From assembly GCF_009208055.1 (NCBI RefSeq), contig NZ_WFKI01000025.1, forward strand, positions 1-34,459: a DNA stretch of 34,459 nt. Direction: 5' to 3'. The notes under the pieces are model-generated. The model was not told the DNA's origin. It worked only from the letters and a program-made list of their open reading frames with translations, and did no database searches. Made by a program: the position numbers and the translations under genes. Shown one piece after another: positions 1-9,354 of the stretch. The stretch is from Poseidonibacter ostreae (GTDB taxonomy: Bacteria; Campylobacterota; Campylobacteria; Campylobacterales; Arcobacteraceae). The first letter of the stretch is position 1. Every line of letters begins with the position of its first letter.

Positions 1-117
1 TGTACTTATTGAACATGCTCCAAAGTTCAAGTCTTTTTGGAACAAGTTCAAAAGTAGTAAAAACTGCTCCAAATATAAGAGGTTGAAGAAGAGACTGTTC
101 TAAATTTTGTGTCCTAT
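1..117 (-). CDS. Possible partial coding sequence running off the left edge
   Basis: Read leftwards, one frame stays open from an in-frame TGA near position 133 to the window edge. It gives a protein-like stretch that includes NLEQSLLQPLIFG and FELVPKRLELW. There is no ATG or convincing start codon with a ribosome binding site before the window ends. The frame differs from that of the 86-aa gene ending at 118. It could therefore be a downstream gene with a rare start, or the continuation of the 86-aa gene after a frameshift. I do not recognise the sequence. Confidence 0.3.
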
Positions 118-378
118 TTAGGGTATCAGTATCACTCCTTCTTCAAGTTGACTCAAAGATTGTTTTTGATTTTGTAGATTTTCTTTAAATTCATTCATAA
201 AAGACTTTTCTTTTTCAAAGTAATAATAAACCAACTCATTAAGCCATTTAGCTGCACTTATACGACCTCTCTTATATTTATCAGATGAATTCTCTTCCAT
301 TTTTGTAAAAGTGTAATACGTCTGGTGTTGGCTTAATAGTGTTGAGATATCTTTTAATTTAGAAATGGATGTTTTCAT
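118..378 (-). CDS. Small hypothetical protein, 86 aa
   Basis: I do not recognise this protein. It is a charged, helical, probably cytoplasmic 86-residue product with no signal peptide. A short aromatic patch (LVYYYFEKE) lies in the middle and the C-terminal third is Gln/Glu rich. It is the last complete gene of the minus-strand side. It has its own consensus-like promoter at 420-447, so it need not depend on the T4SS operon that ends at 496. The ribosome binding site is weak. The protein stops at ILIP while another frame stays open downstream, so a frameshifted longer gene is possible. Confidence 0.55.
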   Translation of the reverse strand: MKTSISKLKDISTLLSQHQTYYTFTKMEENSSDKYKRGRISAAKWLNELVYYYFEKEKSFMNEFKENLQNQKQSLSQLEEGVILIP

Positions 379-419
379 TTTGAATATTAACCTAGAAATA
401 TTAAAAATATTAAAAATAT

Positions 420-447
420 GTCATATTGTAATAATATATAATGTCAA
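420..447 (-). promoter_or_regulatory. Sigma-70-like promoter for the 86-aa gene
   Basis: Read on the minus strand this shows a perfect -35 box TTGACA (447-442), a 16-base spacer and a -10-like TATGAC (425-420). The predicted start of transcription is near 412, about 34 bases before the ATG at 378. The rest of the 379-495 gap is only A/T-rich sequence. Confidence 0.55.
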
Positions 448-495
448 ATACTAAATATAATTAAATTTTATAGACAAAATAAATTATTAAAGAAA

Positions 496-1755
496 TTAAT
501 TCGTAATATTACAAATCATATCTTTAACAACTTTTTCCATTGTATTAAGTGCTGCAATACCTTGATTAATTGATTTATCAAGATTCCCACAATCATATTT
601 TATTGTTTCACTATTAAGTACAGGACATATATTGTTGTACTCACCTGTACAAAGTCTTGATTCACTTTTTTTTGTTTGGGTAAGACCAGAAGCACTTACA
701 CCTCTTACATTATTATCAGTAGTAACACTTGTATAAGTTTCATACCACTCTACCATGCAATATTCAGGATCAATATGTTTAAAATTAACTGATGTAGTAT
801 CATTCTTAGTGATTAAGTTCCCATTCTCATCTTTGTAAACAGAAGTATAGGAAATATCTCTTGGATTATTTGAATCTATACTCACACTTGATTTAGCAAT
901 ACTAGTAACAAGTTTTATATCATCAAGTTCTTCAGCTGCAATAATATTTTTTGATTCATTTACTGCTACTGAAGATAAAAGTAATTTTGATTCATTCGTA
1001 GAAGGTATTAAACTAGCTTGACTAATCAATGTTGCATTACTTGGAATAGAACCATTAGATGAGTTATAAAGAGTACTAGCACTTGAACAATTATCATATT
1101 TTTGTGCATAGATATTAACATATGATGAACTAGGTTCTATTCGTGTAACCATTAAATTTGTAGTTGTTTGAACTAATGCAACAATAGCGCCACCTACATC
1201 ATTTAAAATTTGAGATGAATCAGTAGAATATACTGAACCACAAATATCATTAATACAGTATGGAGAAACAGCATCTTTACTTTCAATTTCGTCAAGTGTT
1301 AATTTAGAACTTAAAGAATAATTCCAATCATAATATTTACATAAAAATAAATTATCACCTGTACAGGTAAAGACACCTTTTGTATGTATACCACCTATAT
1401 TATCAAAAGATAAACTATCTTCAAAATTACCATCTAAATCAATATCAAGTTCTACATTAAGAGTTATATTATTAGTTCCATTAATAGAGATTCTAGATAG
1501 AAGTATGTTATCCCCTGCCTCTGTACAAGTCATATTAATTACACCAGATTTTGAACCATCTAAAGTTTCTATAGATGATTCGGATGTTATAGGTTGAGCT
1601 ATATTCTTGTCAAAGTTATTTACATATGCATCTTTTGCAGTAGCACTTAAAGAAACTGCTAAATCTCTACTGTCCTTTATACTAGAGGATGTATTGACCT
1701 CAGCTTTAAGTGAAACAAAAAAATAGAAAACCAAAAAAATAAATTTTATATTCAT
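496..1755 (-). CDS. Exported cysteine-containing protein of the T4SS operon, 419 aa
   Basis: The family is not recognised. The N-terminus is a clear signal peptide ending near residue 18 (LKAEV), so the protein should be periplasmic or at the surface. The mature part is Ser/Asn/Thr rich. It has about a dozen cysteines, several in close pairs (YCINDICG, LCTGEYNNIC). This fits an oxidised beta-rich protein folded by the DsbC-like protein at 14129. It follows traH by 10 bp and is the last gene of the pilin-to-traH operon. The position suggests a pilus or mating-pair accessory protein, which is an inference from context. It lacks the TraN C-terminal signature seen in the protein at 29897-32698. 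Confidence 0.75.
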   Translation of the reverse strand: MNIKFIFLVFYFFVSLKAEVNTSSSIKDSRDLAVSLSATAKDAYVNNFDKNIAQPITSESSIETLDGSKSGVINMTCTEAGDNILLSRISINGTNNITLNVELDIDLDGNFEDSLSFDNIGGIHTKGVFTCTGDNLFLCKYYDWNYSLSSKLTLDEIESKDAVSPYCINDICGSVYSTDSSQILNDVGGAIVALVQTTTNLMVTRIEPSSSYVNIYAQKYDNCSSASTLYNSSNGSIPSNATLISQASLIPSTNESKLLLSSVAVNESKNIIAAEELDDIKLVTSIAKSSVSIDSNNPRDISYTSVYKDENGNLITKNDTTSVNFKHIDPEYCMVEWYETYTSVTTDNNVRGVSASGLTQTKKSESRLCTGEYNNICPVLNSETIKYDCGNLDKSINQGIAALNTMEKVVKDMICNITN

Positions 1756-1765
1756 TTACAATCCT

Positions 1766-3208
1766 TTATCGTAGAGTTTGTCTTCTATTTTGAGGGATAT
1801 CTCTATTTAATAAGTTATCTATTCTTGTTTTATATGTTGGAATACTTAATAAATATTTATTTTTTTTTAATAAAAGATTTTGCTCTTTAACATTGTCTAA
1901 TACCTTATTATATTTATCTTTTATTTTTGGATTTGAAGTACTTATCTTTTGTAATTCATTAATATATTGATTCAAAGATTCAAAAGCAAAATCTAATATT
2001 AAAGTCATTTGAAATTTAACATTCTCAAGTGCAATATACTTAGCATAGTCTTCAACTGACAAAGATGGTGACTCACCTCTCATTGCAAAGTGATTTAATA
2101 TTCTTATTCCATTGTAAGGTAAAGCTTGAAGGTATAGAAGGTCATCACTATCTAATGATTTATCTTCTTTTAACTTATCTAATACAATTTTTATACTCTC
2201 TTCAATTTTATATGTCCAATTTTCTGTACCTGTAGAAAATATTATGTCTGAAGCATCAAAAGTAACTTCAAAACCTTTAGGCATATTTTCTAATTTTACT
2301 TCACTCCAATCATTAGTGTTTCCAACTAAATCAACAGTAGTTTTTTTGAATACACCATTCTTTTCTCCAATTAGAAGTTCGACTAAATCATTTATATTAT
2401 GAATAGGAGTGATAGCTACATAGGTATCTTGCATATCATTATCTTGATCCATATATCCTACTACATCACCTACTAAACTTCTTGTAAGTTGTACGTAGTC
2501 TTTAGGGTCATAACCATTCAGTGTTGGAATTTTTTTAAGTCGAAGATTATTTAGAAAAGATCCATAAGCTTTAACTTTTTCTAATTTTAAACTTTTTCCA
2601 TTAACTGTATCACTCCAACTATTAATCATGTCTGTAACACTATTAATGTTAAAATCTTTTTTATTAGTATTTCTTGCTTTCTGTGCGGCATAAGAATCAG
2701 AATATCTTGAATTGTTAGAATTAGCTAAAGATTCACCTATAGAATTACCTATATTTTCAGATATACCACAAGCGTCTAGAGAAAAATTGTTTATTGCTTC
2801 AACAACTTCTTCTATATCTTGCATAATAGTTGAACATTGTGAACATGCAGTATCTATTGCCATTTTAAAAGCAAAAGCAGGAGCTTGAGAAGCAATTAAT
2901 TTTAATTTTTGTACTAGGTTATCAAAATCTAGAAATGAGATAGAACCAAAACCTATTTCTACACCATTACAACCAACTGAAAACTTTGGTGTTTCTGCAT
3001 GAATAAGACTAATATTACCTAAATTCTTCCATTGTACTCTAGCTCCACCACCAGAATAAGAGTTTGTAAGTGATGTTTGTAATGAAGTGGCATTAGTAGT
3101 CTGTACCGCAACTTGACTATCTGCATAATTTTTCCAACCTCCATATGATAAAGATGAACTAAGTAATAGTCCAATAGTTACATGAGTTAATTTTTTTACA
3201 GCTTCCAT
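1766..3208 (-). CDS. traH: TraH, F-type conjugative pilus assembly protein
   Basis: TraH belongs to the periplasmic TraF/TraH/TraU/TraW/TrbC group that F-type systems need for pilus extension and retraction. After a signal peptide (cleavage near SLSYGG, residues 18-24) come the family hallmarks: a Gly-rich segment, a VGCNGVEIGFGSISFLDF stretch around residue 80, and a paired-cysteine segment (CSQCS) near residue 120. The C-terminal half is helical, as in F TraH, and the length of 480 aa is in the family range. The start overlaps the upstream peptidase gene by 13 bp and is preceded by GGAAAA, indicating translational coupling. The cysteines make it a likely client of the encoded disulfide machinery. 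Confidence 0.9.
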   Translation of the reverse strand: MEAVKKLTHVTIGLLLSSSLSYGGWKNYADSQVAVQTTNATSLQTSLTNSYSGGGARVQWKNLGNISLIHAETPKFSVGCNGVEIGFGSISFLDFDNLVQKLKLIASQAPAFAFKMAIDTACSQCSTIMQDIEEVVEAINNFSLDACGISENIGNSIGESLANSNNSRYSDSYAAQKARNTNKKDFNINSVTDMINSWSDTVNGKSLKLEKVKAYGSFLNNLRLKKIPTLNGYDPKDYVQLTRSLVGDVVGYMDQDNDMQDTYVAITPIHNINDLVELLIGEKNGVFKKTTVDLVGNTNDWSEVKLENMPKGFEVTFDASDIIFSTGTENWTYKIEESIKIVLDKLKEDKSLDSDDLLYLQALPYNGIRILNHFAMRGESPSLSVEDYAKYIALENVKFQMTLILDFAFESLNQYINELQKISTSNPKIKDKYNKVLDNVKEQNLLLKKNKYLLSIPTYKTRIDNLLNRDIPQNRRQTLR

Positions 3209-3741
3209 ATGGCTTTTCCAATAATATCTTTTTTATCAACAAAACCCCAATATCTACTATCATAACTTTTAACATATGGAGTCCATACAAAATATTTATC
3301 TTTAGGTACTTTTCCTTTATATTTAAACTGTTTTAATACATTACCTTTTCCATCAATTTTTAGTGCAGATCCATAGTATTTTTTATTACATTTTATTTGA
3401 GATGAATCAACTACTAAATCATCACCTTGCATGCAAATAACGTATTTAATAAAATTTTCACCTTTATCAAAATAAATAGAATCTTTTTCTTGAAAAACAA
3501 AACCAATTAAATCTTCTCTTACTAATGTATCAAGATTAGTAAACTTATCAATAATAAATACTCTTTCATGTAATGAAGGTGTAAAATTAAGCCCTACGAC
3601 ATAATTACTTTTAAAAACAGTTCTAATAATTATTGATAAAACTATAATTATTAGAACAGAAACTATTGAGTAAATAATAAACTTTTTTTTGCTATTTTTA
3701 TAAGAGCTTTTAATTTTAGATAATAATCTAGCTTTATCCAT
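3196..3741 (-). CDS. S26 family signal peptidase, TraF/TrhF type
   Basis: This is a membrane-anchored serine protease related to the TraF/TrhF peptidases that mature conjugative pilin. One N-terminal membrane segment (about residues 20-43) precedes the S26 fold. The Ser of FTPSLHERVFI (about residue 56) and the Lys of NFIKYVICMQGD (about residue 99) are the likely Ser/Lys dyad. The C-terminal box SYDSRYWGFV is typical of the family. I prefer the ATG at 3741, which has GAGG upstream. A TTG 15 bp earlier is also open. The start overlaps traC by 8 bp. The natural substrate is probably the pilin at 10276-10584. Confidence 0.88.
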   Translation of the reverse strand: MDKARLLSKIKSSYKNSKKKFIIYSIVSVLIIIVLSIIIRTVFKSNYVVGLNFTPSLHERVFIIDKFTNLDTLVREDLIGFVFQEKDSIYFDKGENFIKYVICMQGDDLVVDSSQIKCNKKYYGSALKIDGKGNVLKQFKYKGKVPKDKYFVWTPYVKSYDSRYWGFVDKKDIIGKAIWKL

Positions 3742-6262
3742 TTTCTTGATCCTCAATAATTTTTTTAATAGCTTCTATTTTTGTAAGATTGTTATTAGTC
3801 ATATATGAATTAATAAGTTTTTTATCTGCACCATCTGTTGTTGTAAGATAATAGAAGAATGTAGGCATTAATAGTCTAAGTGACATTTTTACATTTGATG
3901 AATTTATACAAAAAATTTCTGAATATTCTCTTTTTTGAGTTCTAATCTTTCTAATGATCTTTTTATCTATTTCATTAAACGAAAATATTCCAGAATTTAG
4001 TAAAAGGTTAGTAGATGTTTCTTGTTGGTTCATAAAAAACTTCCATGCACTATTATCAATAATTGTTTTACCTGCACGACTTAAACCACCATCACTATCA
4101 TAAATATCAGAAAAACCTTGAGTTGCTAAAATAATTGAACCATTAAATTTTCTTGCTCGTCTATAAGCCTGTTCAATAAAATCATCCATTCTTGGATTTT
4201 TTCCTAAAAATCTATGTGCTTCATCAAATATAATTTGAATTCTTGGTTTATTTGTATCTGTTGAATACATAACTTTACCAATATGATACAGAAGTAACAT
4301 AACTAATGGATCTCTTAATTCTGGATGATTTTCAACACCTTTAAATTCTACAGCCATCATATCTTTATCCATTGAGAATTGGCATCTTCCAGAAAACCAT
4401 TTTTCATAAATCCCACCTTGACAATAAATGTCTAATTGTCTTGAGAAGTCACTAAATCTTCTATCATCTTGACCATAATCTTTAAATATTGCATCTCTAA
4501 TATTTGTTATTTCCAATTCATTTCCAAATTGTGCGAATTGTTCTTTTATCACTTGTTGTAATGTATTTGTTATTAGTTTTTCATCTTCTTCTGCACGTCT
4601 AAGAGATTTTGAAGAACCTAGTAAATATATAAATGAAGACAAATAAGGTAACTCATCATTTAACTCATCTTCATTTTTAATATCAGTATAGGGATTAAAT
4701 GAAATTGCATTAAAAGTCGGGTCTAAATCAAGATATTGACCATCTAAATTTTCTACAAGTCCTGTAAATGAATTATCATAATCTAAAACGAAAACTTTAT
4801 CCCCTCTAGCATAAGAATTGTAAGCTAGCATATTTAATAATACCGATTTACCTGCACCAGAAGTTGCAACAAGAAATGCATTAAAGTTTGTACTTGAACT
4901 ATATAAATCTACACCTGCTAAAACACCTCTCCTTGTAGTTAATAATAGATTATGTCCATCACCTTTTGAATCAGCTTCTAATGGAAATAAATGCGCAGCT
5001 TGTGAAGAAAACAATGTTCTAAATTTACCACCTATATTATAAAAATATTCGTTATTCATAGCCATAGGTAATGCAGATAAAAAAGCTAGATGATGAATAC
5101 CTTTGGTTTTTTCAAGTTTTAATTTTGTTAAACCATCATTTGTTTTTTTCCAATATGATTCAATTGTCTGTTGATTTAATAAAGTTTCTTTGAAATCTTT
5201 TCCAGAAACTAATACATCTAAATCGTATTCAAATAAAGTTTCCTTCTTTTCTTGAATTCTATCTATTATCTCTAGTGATTCTTTTTTCTTTGCTTCAAAC
5301 TTTCTAAAAATTGGACCCCAATCTTGAGTGTTAATAAAAGAATGTGTTTTAACAGTTTTTGAAGCAGATTTTTTTGGTTTTCTTTTTATTGTTGCATTAA
5401 TGAGAAAACTATCATTAAATTGATTAGAGTTTAAAGAATCAGATAAATAATCACCTAGTTTTAAACCAAATTCAAAAATATGAGCTTTATCACTTATACT
5501 TTGTAGTGTTGAATTAACCCAACATTTAGTGTCATTAATATTGATATAATCGTCATCTACAACAAATTTTGTATTTTTTGAAACGACTTGTTGATTTAAG
5601 AACTTTTTATCATCATAGAATGGATAATTATCAATTGGAACTTGTGGATTCATTAACTCAAATGATAATTCTAATATATCGTGTTTATCTAGTGTTTTTG
5701 GGTTCATTTTATTTGCATTTAAAATATTAAACATATCAGATTTAAATTTTTTTATTTCTTGAGGGTCTTTATTTATTGGAAATACAACACTAAAAACAAC
5801 TCTAATATCTTTTATGCTTGTTTGCATTTGAGTAGAGCAAGGTTCTTCAGTTTTCTTTAGTATAAAATCACAAATCATATCAATAGAATCATCTACTTCC
5901 TTTCCATCAACAGACTCTTTACCCCTTTCTTTATGCGAATTTCTATAACTACTTAAAAGATGTTTTATATTTTTAGAGCCATAATACATAACTGATAAGT
6001 AAGCATGTTCAGGCATCTTTTCAAATATTTCAATCATTGTACCTGCTGTATCATTTCCAGAACGTGTATGGGGGGATAAAAGTTCAATTGCAAAACTAAC
6101 TGAATCATCATTATTATGAAAAAGTTCAGTAGAATCATCATATGAAGTATATGGAATAAAATCTGATATCTTATTATTCTCAAATAAATTTTTCCAAGAA
6201 TTAGTTGGAATAGAATTAATGGGACCTATATGTGCTTGAAAATATTTCTCAAATAATGACAT
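3734..6262 (-). CDS. traC: TraC, VirB4-family T4SS ATPase
   Basis: This is the cytoplasmic energising ATPase of the pilus/T4SS, with 842 residues as expected for TraC. The N-terminal half holds the TraC/VirB4-specific domain. The C-terminal P-loop domain has Walker A ATSGAGKS near residue 467 and Walker B IQIIFDEAHRF near residue 680. An arginine-rich QAYRRARKF segment and an ILATQG motif follow, as in VirB4 proteins. The ATG overlaps or abuts its neighbours in a tight operon: the lipoprotein stop at 6264 is 2 bp away and the peptidase start overlaps its end. No frameshift or missing motif was seen. Confidence 0.95.
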   Translation of the reverse strand: MSLFEKYFQAHIGPINSIPTNSWKNLFENNKISDFIPYTSYDDSTELFHNNDDSVSFAIELLSPHTRSGNDTAGTMIEIFEKMPEHAYLSVMYYGSKNIKHLLSSYRNSHKERGKESVDGKEVDDSIDMICDFILKKTEEPCSTQMQTSIKDIRVVFSVVFPINKDPQEIKKFKSDMFNILNANKMNPKTLDKHDILELSFELMNPQVPIDNYPFYDDKKFLNQQVVSKNTKFVVDDDYININDTKCWVNSTLQSISDKAHIFEFGLKLGDYLSDSLNSNQFNDSFLINATIKRKPKKSASKTVKTHSFINTQDWGPIFRKFEAKKKESLEIIDRIQEKKETLFEYDLDVLVSGKDFKETLLNQQTIESYWKKTNDGLTKLKLEKTKGIHHLAFLSALPMAMNNEYFYNIGGKFRTLFSSQAAHLFPLEADSKGDGHNLLLTTRRGVLAGVDLYSSSTNFNAFLVATSGAGKSVLLNMLAYNSYARGDKVFVLDYDNSFTGLVENLDGQYLDLDPTFNAISFNPYTDIKNEDELNDELPYLSSFIYLLGSSKSLRRAEEDEKLITNTLQQVIKEQFAQFGNELEITNIRDAIFKDYGQDDRRFSDFSRQLDIYCQGGIYEKWFSGRCQFSMDKDMMAVEFKGVENHPELRDPLVMLLLYHIGKVMYSTDTNKPRIQIIFDEAHRFLGKNPRMDDFIEQAYRRARKFNGSIILATQGFSDIYDSDGGLSRAGKTIIDNSAWKFFMNQQETSTNLLLNSGIFSFNEIDKKIIRKIRTQKREYSEIFCINSSNVKMSLRLLMPTFFYYLTTTDGADKKLINSYMTNNNLTKIEAIKKIIEDQENG

Positions 6263-6263
6263 C

Positions 6264-6719
6264 TTATTTTTCCAAAATTGATTTATATTGATCTACAACA
6301 GTATTGTTATTAATAGGATTAGATTTAAGTGCAATTTCTCCATTCTTAACTTTTATCCAAACACTTTGTTGTTCGTGCCAGATATCATCTTTAGTTTCAT
6401 AAGGAAAAATTTCAACTTTTGCAAAAATTGGTTCTGTAAAAATAGGTCTTTGTAAAGAAAAATCAGAAGTTTTATTTTCAATTAGAGAATGACCTACATT
6501 TTTCTTCATGTAGTCAGCATCTTCTTTTAACATCTGCTCATGACCTTTTTTAGCTTGATTGGTCTCTAAATATCTTTGCTTCAAATAATTCATTTTTTCT
6601 TTATAACTACTATTATCAATATTTGTAGTGTCAATAATAGTTTTAGGTTGACTTTTAAATGAACAAGCACTAAAAGATAATGCAATTAGGATTAATGTTA
6701 GGTGTTTTACGTTTTTCAT
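6264..6719 (-). CDS. Small T4SS-operon lipoprotein, 151 aa
   Basis: A type II signal peptide with lipobox FSAC (Cys19) predicts an outer-membrane or periplasmic lipoprotein. The mature part has a charged helical region followed by a compact C-terminal domain (about residues 95-135) rich in aromatic and acidic residues. It lies between traV and traC and overlaps traV by an ATGA junction, so it is translated with the T4SS core. F and SXT carry variable small genes here. I cannot equate this protein with any of them by sequence, and a role in the outer-membrane collar beside TraV is inference only. Confidence 0.72.
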   Translation of the reverse strand: MKNVKHLTLILIALSFSACSFKSQPKTIIDTTNIDNSSYKEKMNYLKQRYLETNQAKKGHEQMLKEDADYMKKNVGHSLIENKTSDFSLQRPIFTEPIFAKVEIFPYETKDDIWHEQQSVWIKVKNGEIALKSNPINNNTVVDQYKSILEK

Positions 6720-7225
6720 CTGATTTCCTTATTTTGAGTTTTTAATTCTAAATTCTCTTCATGAAGAATTTCGTTTTTCAATCTCATATATTTAATTAAT
6801 TCTTGAGCATCAAAATTTAAATTATTAGAAGACATATTTTTATTTTTTACCGTATCCTTTATAATCTCTTTTAATTTTTCTTTTGTAGATTCATCAAAAT
6901 CATATATTTCTAAAATATATTTTAATTTTGGTCTACTAAATGAACTTATTTGATACCAATCTAATATTTCATCATTTCCAAAAATAGAGTTTCTAATAAT
7001 TTCTTGTTCATCAAGTTCTTCAACTAAAATTGTCTTTTGTTTATGAGTAAAAGGAATTGTATTTTTATCTAAAAAAGTATCTTCATAATTTTTAGATACA
7101 GATTGACAGTTCCCTGTATTTAAACCTTTGTTACAAACAAATGTTTCTTTATATGGCAATATACATCCTGTAAAATTAATTGATATTACAGCACTTGCAA
7201 TAAGTAAATTGATATTAGTTTTCAT
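6716..7225 (-). CDS. traV: TraV, T4SS outer-membrane core lipoprotein
   Basis: TraV is the VirB7-like lipoprotein that, with TraK and TraB, forms the outer-membrane core complex. From the ATG at 7225 the protein is 169 aa, with a lipoprotein signal ending FTGC. The mature N-terminus has two cysteines and a following tyrosine (VCNKGLNTGNCQSVSKNYED), the arrangement typical of TraV. I chose 7225 over the ATG at 7246 because AAAAGG lies about 9 bases upstream and the lipoprotein signal begins more normally. The gene overlaps the end of traB by 11 bp. The C-terminus is a charged helical tail. Confidence 0.82.
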   Translation of the reverse strand: MKTNINLLIASAVISINFTGCILPYKETFVCNKGLNTGNCQSVSKNYEDTFLDKNTIPFTHKQKTILVEELDEQEIIRNSIFGNDEILDWYQISSFSRPKLKYILEIYDFDESTKEKLKEIIKDTVKNKNMSSNNLNFDAQELIKYMRLKNEILHEENLELKTQNKEIR

Positions 7226-8519
7226 CTTGTGTAGCCTTTTCTTCATCTGAAATAAATTTTAGTGCAGTTCTTGAAGTTGATATAAGTTCAGCATTTCTAT
7301 TTGCATCAATTTCAATTACTGGAAATACTTGATCAGCTAATTTTAAATAGAAATCAGCAAGTTTATTTGAACCACTTTCTAAACCTTTATATAGACCTGC
7401 TTTAAATGAATCTGAACTACTTGAACTATTTGCTGTTGTTTGAGTTGTAGAACCTGTAGCTGCTGATATTGAATCAATAATAGTTTGACCTTGATTACCA
7501 AATGCAGTACCCACAGAAGATACAAAACTAGCAATGATTGTTCTAGCTAAAATTGCACCTTGCTTTGATACAACTCTTCCTCTAAGACCTGCTTTACCAT
7601 CTTCACCTGTTACCATTGCTTTAAAAGGCATATCAATAGTTCTACCTGTTTTGCTAACACATGAAATATTATTTGTTCTAATATAAACTCTTTCACTACT
7701 TAAATCTCCATATCCTTCACCCATTACAAAACATTCTTTTAAATCATAATCAAATTTATTAGGGAGTATTGAAAGGTCATTTATCTTCATTAATAATGGA
7801 ATAGGGTTAGTTTTTGCTTTTGACATTGTAGGAGCATCAAAACCATTTAATAAAGTCACTTTTGATATTGTTCCTGTCGGTAAATAATCAATTATCTCTT
7901 TTTTTTTTGATTTCTCATCTTCTTCAAAAACTTCATCTTCTTTAATTTCTTTTACAACTAATGCTTGACTAAGTTTTACATAAGTTTTAGTTGCTTTTTT
8001 AGTTGGTACAAACGTAGATTTTTCTACAAAAGGTTTTGGAAAATCACTAAATAAACCAGAAGAATCTAAATCTTTGCTTTTAGTTTTTGGCATACCAAAA
8101 TATTCTCTACTAGGCATTTTATTACTATCTTTACTTACTGTATTTTCAGTATCTTTTAAAAGCTTTTTATTCTCTTTTTTAGTTTTACCATTGTTGCTTA
8201 AAAAAAGTCTTTTTAAACCCTCAATTTCTTTTTTAAGAATTTCATTGTCTTTTATAATCTTTTGAGTATCCATTCTACTAATATCAATATCACCAGATAC
8301 ATCATTAATCCATTTAGTTTTAACTGTATCGTTCTCATCAACTAATTTAGATGCTTCAAGTTTTGTTTTAACTTCTTGTTGTTGAACATACTCTTGTCTT
8401 TTTGGGTCATTCGTTAATAAAAAAATGATTCCAATAAGAACAACAAATGCAGCACCAAATAAAACAAATTTTACAAGTTTTTGATTTTTCTTAGCAGTAT
8501 TAGGGTTAGAATTTATCAT
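7215..8519 (-). CDS. traB: TraB, VirB10-like T4SS core protein
   Basis: This is the inner-membrane-anchored protein that spans the periplasm to the outer-membrane core. It has one N-terminal membrane segment (about residues 15-35), then a coiled coil (about 85-110), then a Lys/Glu-rich linker. The TraB/VirB10 C-terminal domain starts at LPTGTISKVTLLNGFDAP (about residue 215). The stretch GLRGRVVSKQGAILAR and a downstream Gly/Ser/Thr-rich segment (about 335-370) correspond to the antenna region. The proline-rich linker common in TraB proteins is replaced by a charged one. The end overlaps traV and the start is 2 bp after traK. Confidence 0.93.
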   Translation of the reverse strand: MINSNPNTAKKNQKLVKFVLFGAAFVVLIGIIFLLTNDPKRQEYVQQQEVKTKLEASKLVDENDTVKTKWINDVSGDIDISRMDTQKIIKDNEILKKEIEGLKRLFLSNNGKTKKENKKLLKDTENTVSKDSNKMPSREYFGMPKTKSKDLDSSGLFSDFPKPFVEKSTFVPTKKATKTYVKLSQALVVKEIKEDEVFEEDEKSKKKEIIDYLPTGTISKVTLLNGFDAPTMSKAKTNPIPLLMKINDLSILPNKFDYDLKECFVMGEGYGDLSSERVYIRTNNISCVSKTGRTIDMPFKAMVTGEDGKAGLRGRVVSKQGAILARTIIASFVSSVGTAFGNQGQTIIDSISAATGSTTQTTANSSSSSDSFKAGLYKGLESGSNKLADFYLKLADQVFPVIEIDANRNAELISTSRTALKFISDEEKATQDEN

Positions 8520-8521
8520 TG

Positions 8522-9349
8522 TTAGCCTTTGTTAGTGTATTTAATTACTATTAACTTAGCTTCATCATTTGGTAATATTTTATAAATTCTATTACCATAA
8601 TATAATGTGTAAGAAACCAACAATTCTTTTCTATTAACTATTGAATAAAGTATTTTCTTAGTATCTGGTATTGAAAGGATAAAATCATTTGAATTTTTTA
8701 TATTGTATTCATTAATAGTATATTTATAACCATTGTAAGTTCTAAATAAAGTTACATCCATATTTGCTCTAATTTCAGGAATATATACAGAGCCAACTTC
8801 TTTATTAATATCTTTAGTTTCATATCCTCTTAAAGGACTATTGTTTAATATATTTAAAGTAAGGTCGTTTGCAATATGTTTTACAAAACTTGTATCACCT
8901 TTTAAATCTAATTTAATATCTTTTATTTTATTTTTAAATGATTCTGTAATAGTTACAATAGTAGATTCTTGTTTTTTAGGATGTAATATAAAAGAATAAG
9001 TTTTATCTTCTGTAACTACAAATAATTCATTAACCATTGCTTTATTATATACAATATTACTAGTACCTTTTGTAACTGTTTTAGCACCAACTTTAACTTG
9101 TTCTTCTTCTCTATAAGGAGCAAATTTAACAAACATTTCATTACCTGTAACAGTTACTAATAAATCTTTTTCTTGTGAAGATATTTGTTTTTTAATTTGA
9201 CTAGGAAATACTAATCTATTAGTATCACTTCTAGATAAATTAATGTGTTTAGTCGAATTTAAATTATCAATTACTATATTCTTTGCACTTAATGAGCTTA
9301 GAGATACAAGTACTGATAATATAATATTTAGCTTTTTCATCTGTTTCAT
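8522..9349 (-). CDS. traK: TraK, secretin-like outer-membrane core protein
   Basis: TraK is the VirB9-like component of the F-type core complex. The 275-aa product has a signal peptide (cleavage near SLSAK, about residue 23) followed by a beta-rich periplasmic protein. The gene order traE-traK-traB-traV supports the call as much as the sequence does, since TraK proteins are divergent. Two ATGs, at 9349 and 9340, are possible; the upstream AAGGA favours 9349 with short spacing. No cysteines of note were seen. It is coupled to traB by a 2-bp gap. Confidence 0.87.
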   Translation of the reverse strand: MKQMKKLNIILSVLVSLSSLSAKNIVIDNLNSTKHINLSRSDTNRLVFPSQIKKQISSQEKDLLVTVTGNEMFVKFAPYREEEQVKVGAKTVTKGTSNIVYNKAMVNELFVVTEDKTYSFILHPKKQESTIVTITESFKNKIKDIKLDLKGDTSFVKHIANDLTLNILNNSPLRGYETKDINKEVGSVYIPEIRANMDVTLFRTYNGYKYTINEYNIKNSNDFILSIPDTKKILYSIVNRKELLVSYTLYYGNRIYKILPNDEAKLIVIKYTNKG

Positions 9350-9354
9350 TTTCC

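Noticed and set aside
8074..8265. A hydrophobic plus-strand frame opposite traB
   Set aside because: It is antisense to the Lys/Glu-rich linker of TraB, which reads as Leu/Phe-rich on the other strand by base composition alone.
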